In this document: positions 61,189 to 64,000 of the stretch, piece after piece
Layout of the letters: each line of letters opens with the position of its first letter
Position numbering within the stretch: position 1 is the first letter of the stretch
Origin: Burkholderiales bacterium
GTDB taxonomy: Bacteria > Pseudomonadota > Gammaproteobacteria > Burkholderiales > JAEUOS01
DNA length: 64,000 nt
Assembly: GCA_016790635.1 (NCBI GenBank)
Contig: JAEUOR010000003.1
Coordinates: 1 to 64,000 of the forward strand
Reading direction: 5' to 3'
The notes under the pieces: generated by a model
What the model saw: the letters and a program-made list of their open reading frames with translations, nothing else
The model's database searches: none
Told to the model about the DNA's origin: nothing
Made by a program: the position numbers and the translations under genes

Positions 61189-62283
61189 TTGATTCGACTC
61201 GCCGTTGTAGGTCTGGGAAAGATGGGCCTCTCCCATCACGCCATGATCAATGCGCATCCACGCGTGAAGGTGGAGACGGTTTGTGATGCCACGGGGTACG
61301 TGTTGGACGTGCTCAGCAAGTACACAGGCATCCGCACCTTCACTGACTTCGACACGATGCTGGGCGAGGTCGAGCTCGACGCGATGATCGTGGCCACGCC
61401 CTCCAGTATGCATGCGCGCATGGTCAAGGCTGCGCTGGAGCGCGGCATCCACGTGTTCTGCGAAAAGCCGTTCTGCCTGAGCTCGCGCGATGGCGAAGAG
61501 CTCGTCGCGTTGGCGCGCCAGAAGAACCTCGTGAACCAGGTCGGTTACCACAATCGCTTCGTCGGTGCCTTCCAGGAGGTGAAGCGTCTTCTCGACGCCG
61601 GCGCCATCGGCGAAGTCACCCACGTGCTGGCAGAGGCCTACGGTCCGGTCGTGCTCAAGCCCAAGGGCTCGACCTGGCGCAGCCAGCGCTCCGAAGGCGG
61701 CGGCTGCCTGTACGACTACGCGGCGCATCCGCTCAACCTGGTGAACTGGTATTTCGGCATGCCCGAGGGGGTGGGCGGTGCGGTGCTCAACAAGGTGTTC
61801 TCGCGCGACACCGACGATGAGGTCTTCGCGACGCTGCATTACCAGGGTGGACGCAGTGCGCAGTTGTCGGTCAACTGGAGCGACGAGTCGTATCGCAAGA
61901 TGACCACCAAGATCACCATCTGGGGCAAGGAGGGGCGCATCTACGCGGACCGCCAGGAGTGCCAGGCCTACCTGCGCGAGGGGGCGAGCCCGCCGGGCGG
62001 ATACAAGACTGGTTGGAACGTACGCTACACCACCGACCTCACCGAGCCGGTCTGGTTCTACGTGCGTGGCGAGGAATATTCCGCCCAGCTCGACTACTTC
62101 GTCCGCTGCATCGAGGAGAAAGGCGCTCCGGCGAACGTCAACTCGTTCGCCTCGGCGCTCGAGACCGACCGCGTGATCGAGCTGATCCTCGCCGATTCAG
62201 CCGCGGGGCCGGCACATCGCGCCGGCGACGCCGCTCCGGCAGCGAAGGCAAGGCGCGGTTTCTTTTCCTTCCTGCGCGGCTGA
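61189..62283 (+). CDS. Gfo/Idh/MocA-family oxidoreductase
   Basis: A 364-residue NAD(P)-dependent sugar oxidoreductase. I chose the TTG at 61189 (MIRLAVVGLGKMGLSH, with GGAG upstream); a GTG at 61132 would add 19 non-conserved residues. Landmarks: GLGKMG near 8-13, VATPSSMHA near 70, EKPFC near 92 with the conserved Lys, and YGPVVLKPKGSTWRSQRSEGGG. It would oxidise or reduce a nucleotide sugar or inositol-type substrate, perhaps supplying a precursor for the polymer. Base composition returns to high GC here, unlike the preceding glycosyltransferases. Confidence 0.88.
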   Translation: MIRLAVVGLGKMGLSHHAMINAHPRVKVETVCDATGYVLDVLSKYTGIRTFTDFDTMLGEVELDAMIVATPSSMHARMVKAALERGIHVFCEKPFCLSSRDGEELVALARQKNLVNQVGYHNRFVGAFQEVKRLLDAGAIGEVTHVLAEAYGPVVLKPKGSTWRSQRSEGGGCLYDYAAHPLNLVNWYFGMPEGVGGAVLNKVFSRDTDDEVFATLHYQGGRSAQLSVNWSDESYRKMTTKITIWGKEGRIYADRQECQAYLREGASPPGGYKTGWNVRYTTDLTEPVWFYVRGEEYSAQLDYFVRCIEEKGAPANVNSFASALETDRVIELILADSAAGPAHRAGDAAPAAKARRGFFSFLRG

Positions 62284-62315
62284 CGCGCGGGCGCACCCCA
62301 TACCCAGGCCAGCCC

Positions 62316-63176
62316 ATGGATCGACTGCTTTTCGGCGACAACCAGTTCTTCGGCGTCAACCACATGTCGGAGGAGAAGGCGCGCGCGCAGCTGATGCGCT
62401 TCCAGGACATCGGTGCCGTCATCGAAGTCCTCGACCACGCCCTCGACGAGGGCGTGAAGACCTTCATGTGCACCACGCACGATCGCATTGCTGCGGTGTG
62501 CGACCACATGCGCGCCGATCCGGTGCGCTACAAGGACTTCACCTTCTACCCCGGCATGCCTTATGCGCACAAGTACGCCAACGCCGTCACCGAAGACGGC
62601 ATGCTCGGCGCGCTCAAACGCTTCCTCCCTGACGAAGGCCTGATGAACGCGATGGTGCGGGGCGGCATGTCGCTGGCGAAGAAGGATATCGAGGGCATCA
62701 CCACCCTGCTCATCGATGCCGAAATGAAGATGTTCGCCGGCCTCGCGACGCCGGTGATCTTCCTGCAGAACGTGGTGGTCGACCTGCTGCTGGGGCTGAA
62801 GTTCAGCGAGGCTTTCCGCATCTTCGCCGACCATGTCAAGAAGCGCTACAACGCAGAGCCGGGATTCTTCACGATGAACCTGCCGATGCTGCTGCCGGTG
62901 CTCAAGGACGTGGGAGTCGAGAACCCGGTGGTGTGCTCCAACATCAACAAGATCGGCTTTCGCATGTGCGGCGGCATCGAGGCCTACGGCGAGGCCTTGC
63001 GCACGCACCAGTGCCGCGCGATCGCGATGTCGGTCTACGCTTCGGGGGCAATCCCTCCGGCCGAAGCGATCGAGTGGGTGTGCGGGCAGCCCAACATCGA
63101 GGCCATCGTGTTCGGTGCGTCGAGCCGCGCCAACATCCGCGCGACGCGGGAGCTTGTGCACAAATACTGGAAGTAG
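62316..63176 (+). CDS. Conserved protein of unknown function, TIM-barrel-like
   Basis: A 286-residue cytoplasmic protein not recognised by motif. It starts at ATG 62316, 33 bases after the oxidoreductase. Sequence pattern suggests alternating strands and helices: FGDNQFFGVNHMSEEKARAQLMRFQ near the start, FMCTTHDR, then GMPYAHKYANAV and AIAMSVYASGAIPPAEAIEWVC near the end. The FGDNQFFG opening and regular beta/alpha spacing would fit an aldo-keto-like or TIM-barrel fold without the usual active-site tetrad. It is likely to work with the adjacent oxidoreductase. Alternative: an isomerase/epimerase. Confidence 0.7.
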   Translation: MDRLLFGDNQFFGVNHMSEEKARAQLMRFQDIGAVIEVLDHALDEGVKTFMCTTHDRIAAVCDHMRADPVRYKDFTFYPGMPYAHKYANAVTEDGMLGALKRFLPDEGLMNAMVRGGMSLAKKDIEGITTLLIDAEMKMFAGLATPVIFLQNVVVDLLLGLKFSEAFRIFADHVKKRYNAEPGFFTMNLPMLLPVLKDVGVENPVVCSNINKIGFRMCGGIEAYGEALRTHQCRAIAMSVYASGAIPPAEAIEWVCGQPNIEAIVFGASSRANIRATRELVHKYWK

Positions 63177-63283
63177 TCGCCAGGCAGCCGCGACTTGCTC
63201 CTACGAGCCATCGCTAGGGCATCGCCGCCGCGTTATGCTGGAGCCATTGTCCTGCTCGATACTTGCGATGTCTCTTCGGAATC

Positions 63284-63299
63284 ATTGCCATTTGGCAAT
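63284..63299. promoter_or_regulatory. 16-base inverted repeat in the gap between convergent genes
   Basis: ATTGCCA / TGGCAAT with a two-base TT centre lies in the 220-base gap between the unknown gene and the deacetylase-like gene, which converge here. A dimeric regulator site or short terminator are both possible; no T-run was found. The rest of the gap shows no gene. Confidence 0.35.
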
Positions 63300-63396
63300 C
63301 GCTGCCAGAATGGATGTCGCGCCGCGCTACTGCATGTCGCCAAACACGCTTCGCCAGCTGCACCGCGAATCGGACTTCTGACTGCCACGCCGAACT

Positions 63397-64000
63397 TCAG
63401 GCGGGCGCAAGCTCCCGCAACATGTCGGGAAAGACGGCGGTCGATGCCTTGGTCTTTCGAAGAAAATCTTCCAGGCAATCCAGCGCGAACGGCGTGACCG
63501 CCTTGGGATGGCCGATGACGACGAAGGTCGAATCCTTCCTGCGCGCGTGTTCACGATAGGCGCGCTCGAGCAGCACGGCCTTGTAGCCGTCGATGGTGAC
63601 CGAAGACGGGGAGCGGTCAAGCAGTCGCCTGAGCTTGCCCAGGCCGGACACGTGGACCGTGTCGCCGTCTCCGTAGGGGGCATGCGAGCTGGGCCCCAGC
63701 CGCTTGGAAACGGCCGAACTGATCTTGACCGATTGCGGCGCCACTATGCTGGAAATCGGCACCTCGAAGAACGCGCCCGCCGGGTCAGGACGAAGCGGGT
63801 CGGCGGAAAATCGCCAACTGGCCTCATGCGGTGACGCGCGGAAGTCGTACCCGAGGAGCGGGTCGTCCAGGTAGGCACCTGGCATGACCGAACTGTCGAT
63901 GCGCACCCCGTTCTCGGCAAGCACGGTCGCGAGTGGTTCGAAGGGCTGCATGGCCCAGCCACCGGCGCGGTAGGCGCATATGCGGTCGTATTGGGCGGCA
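63397..64000 (-). CDS. Polysaccharide deacetylase-like protein, 5' truncated
   Basis: The minus-strand frame runs from the window end to a stop at 63397, giving the last about 200 residues of a larger protein. It reads through AYRAGGWAMQPFEPLATVLAENGVRIDSSVMPGA, with CAYRAGGWAMQPF and IDSSVMPG as landmarks typical of the C-terminal half of NodB-type carbohydrate esterases, and ends with STFVVIGHPKAVTPFALDCLEDFL, where the GHP pattern is the usual C-terminal His motif. The N-terminal metal-binding motifs are outside the window. It could deacetylate the exopolysaccharide made by the neighbouring genes. It points toward the eps genes from the opposite strand. Confidence 0.72.
   Translation of the reverse strand, partial: AAQYDRICAYRAGGWAMQPFEPLATVLAENGVRIDSSVMPGAYLDDPLLGYDFRASPHEASWRFSADPLRPDPAGAFFEVPISSIVAPQSVKISSAVSKRLGPSSHAPYGDGDTVHVSGLGKLRRLLDRSPSSVTIDGYKAVLLERAYREHARRKDSTFVVIGHPKAVTPFALDCLEDFLRKTKASTAVFPDMLRELAPA

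Overview
The window reads as a chromosomal segment of a high-GC betaproteobacterium. Supporting signs are overwhelmingly G/C-ending codons, a pgsA - tRNA-Gly - tRNA-Cys block, an mltD / methyltransferase / rnhA / dnaQ-type neighbourhood, a LivKHMGF transporter beside acyl-CoA catabolic genes, and an exosortase-B (EpsA to EpsI type) exopolysaccharide locus. I cannot name the genus from sequence alone. No rRNA, CRISPR array, integrase, transposase or prophage gene was seen.

Layout. 1-5 kb: the 3' part of a UxaA-family dehydratase, a membrane class III nucleotide cyclase, a lipoprotein solute-binding protein and an exported metallo-beta-lactamase-fold hydrolase. 5.2-10.1 kb: a tightly packed branched-chain-amino-acid-type ABC transporter (Tat-exported binding protein, two permeases, two ATPases with ATGA overlaps). 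10.2-23.7 kb: an acyl-CoA catabolic block with a bifunctional hydratase/3-hydroxyacyl-CoA dehydrogenase, thiolase, acyl-CoA dehydrogenase, two SDRs, hotdog thioesterase, MDR reductase, class II aldolase, GST-like protein and an epoxide-hydrolase-like enzyme. The order suggests import of a carboxylic substrate and its beta-oxidation. This block is interrupted at 12.3-14.8 kb by visibly AT-richer DNA. That DNA carries a nucleotidyltransferase, an overlapping 57-residue protein (a candidate toxin-antitoxin-like pair) and a secreted ankyrin-repeat protein.

23.8-42.5 kb is mostly housekeeping plus efflux: LysM transglycosylase (minus strand), methyltransferase-rnhA, an M20 amidohydrolase and GNAT pair (minus strand), a MarR regulator with two paralogous MFS transporters, an RND adaptor/pump pair, dnaQ, small exported proteins, a PP2C phosphatase, a YdcH/DUF465 protein, a short secretin-like protein, pgsA, and tRNA-Gly(GCC) and tRNA-Cys(GCA).

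42.8-64 kb is an exopolysaccharide locus. It holds the regulator EpsA, the priming glycosyltransferase EpsB, a stand-alone cyclic-nucleotide-binding protein, outer-membrane EpsL, EpsD, the export protein EpsE, the chain-length proteins EpsF and EpsG, exosortase B and EpsI. These are followed by a Wzx-type flippase, a Wzy-type polymerase, three glycosyltransferases, a GH39/PslG-like secreted glycosidase, a methyltransferase, a Gfo/Idh/MocA oxidoreductase, an unrecognised conserved protein and, on the opposite strand, a truncated polysaccharide-deacetylase-like gene. Together these would prime, assemble, flip, polymerise, length-control, export and trim a cell-surface polysaccharide. No PEP-CTERM substrate for the exosortase is visible here. 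The best candidates for something little described are the nucleotidyltransferase pair in its island, the exosortase locus with its cyclic-nucleotide-binding and GH39 additions, and the short secretin-like protein.
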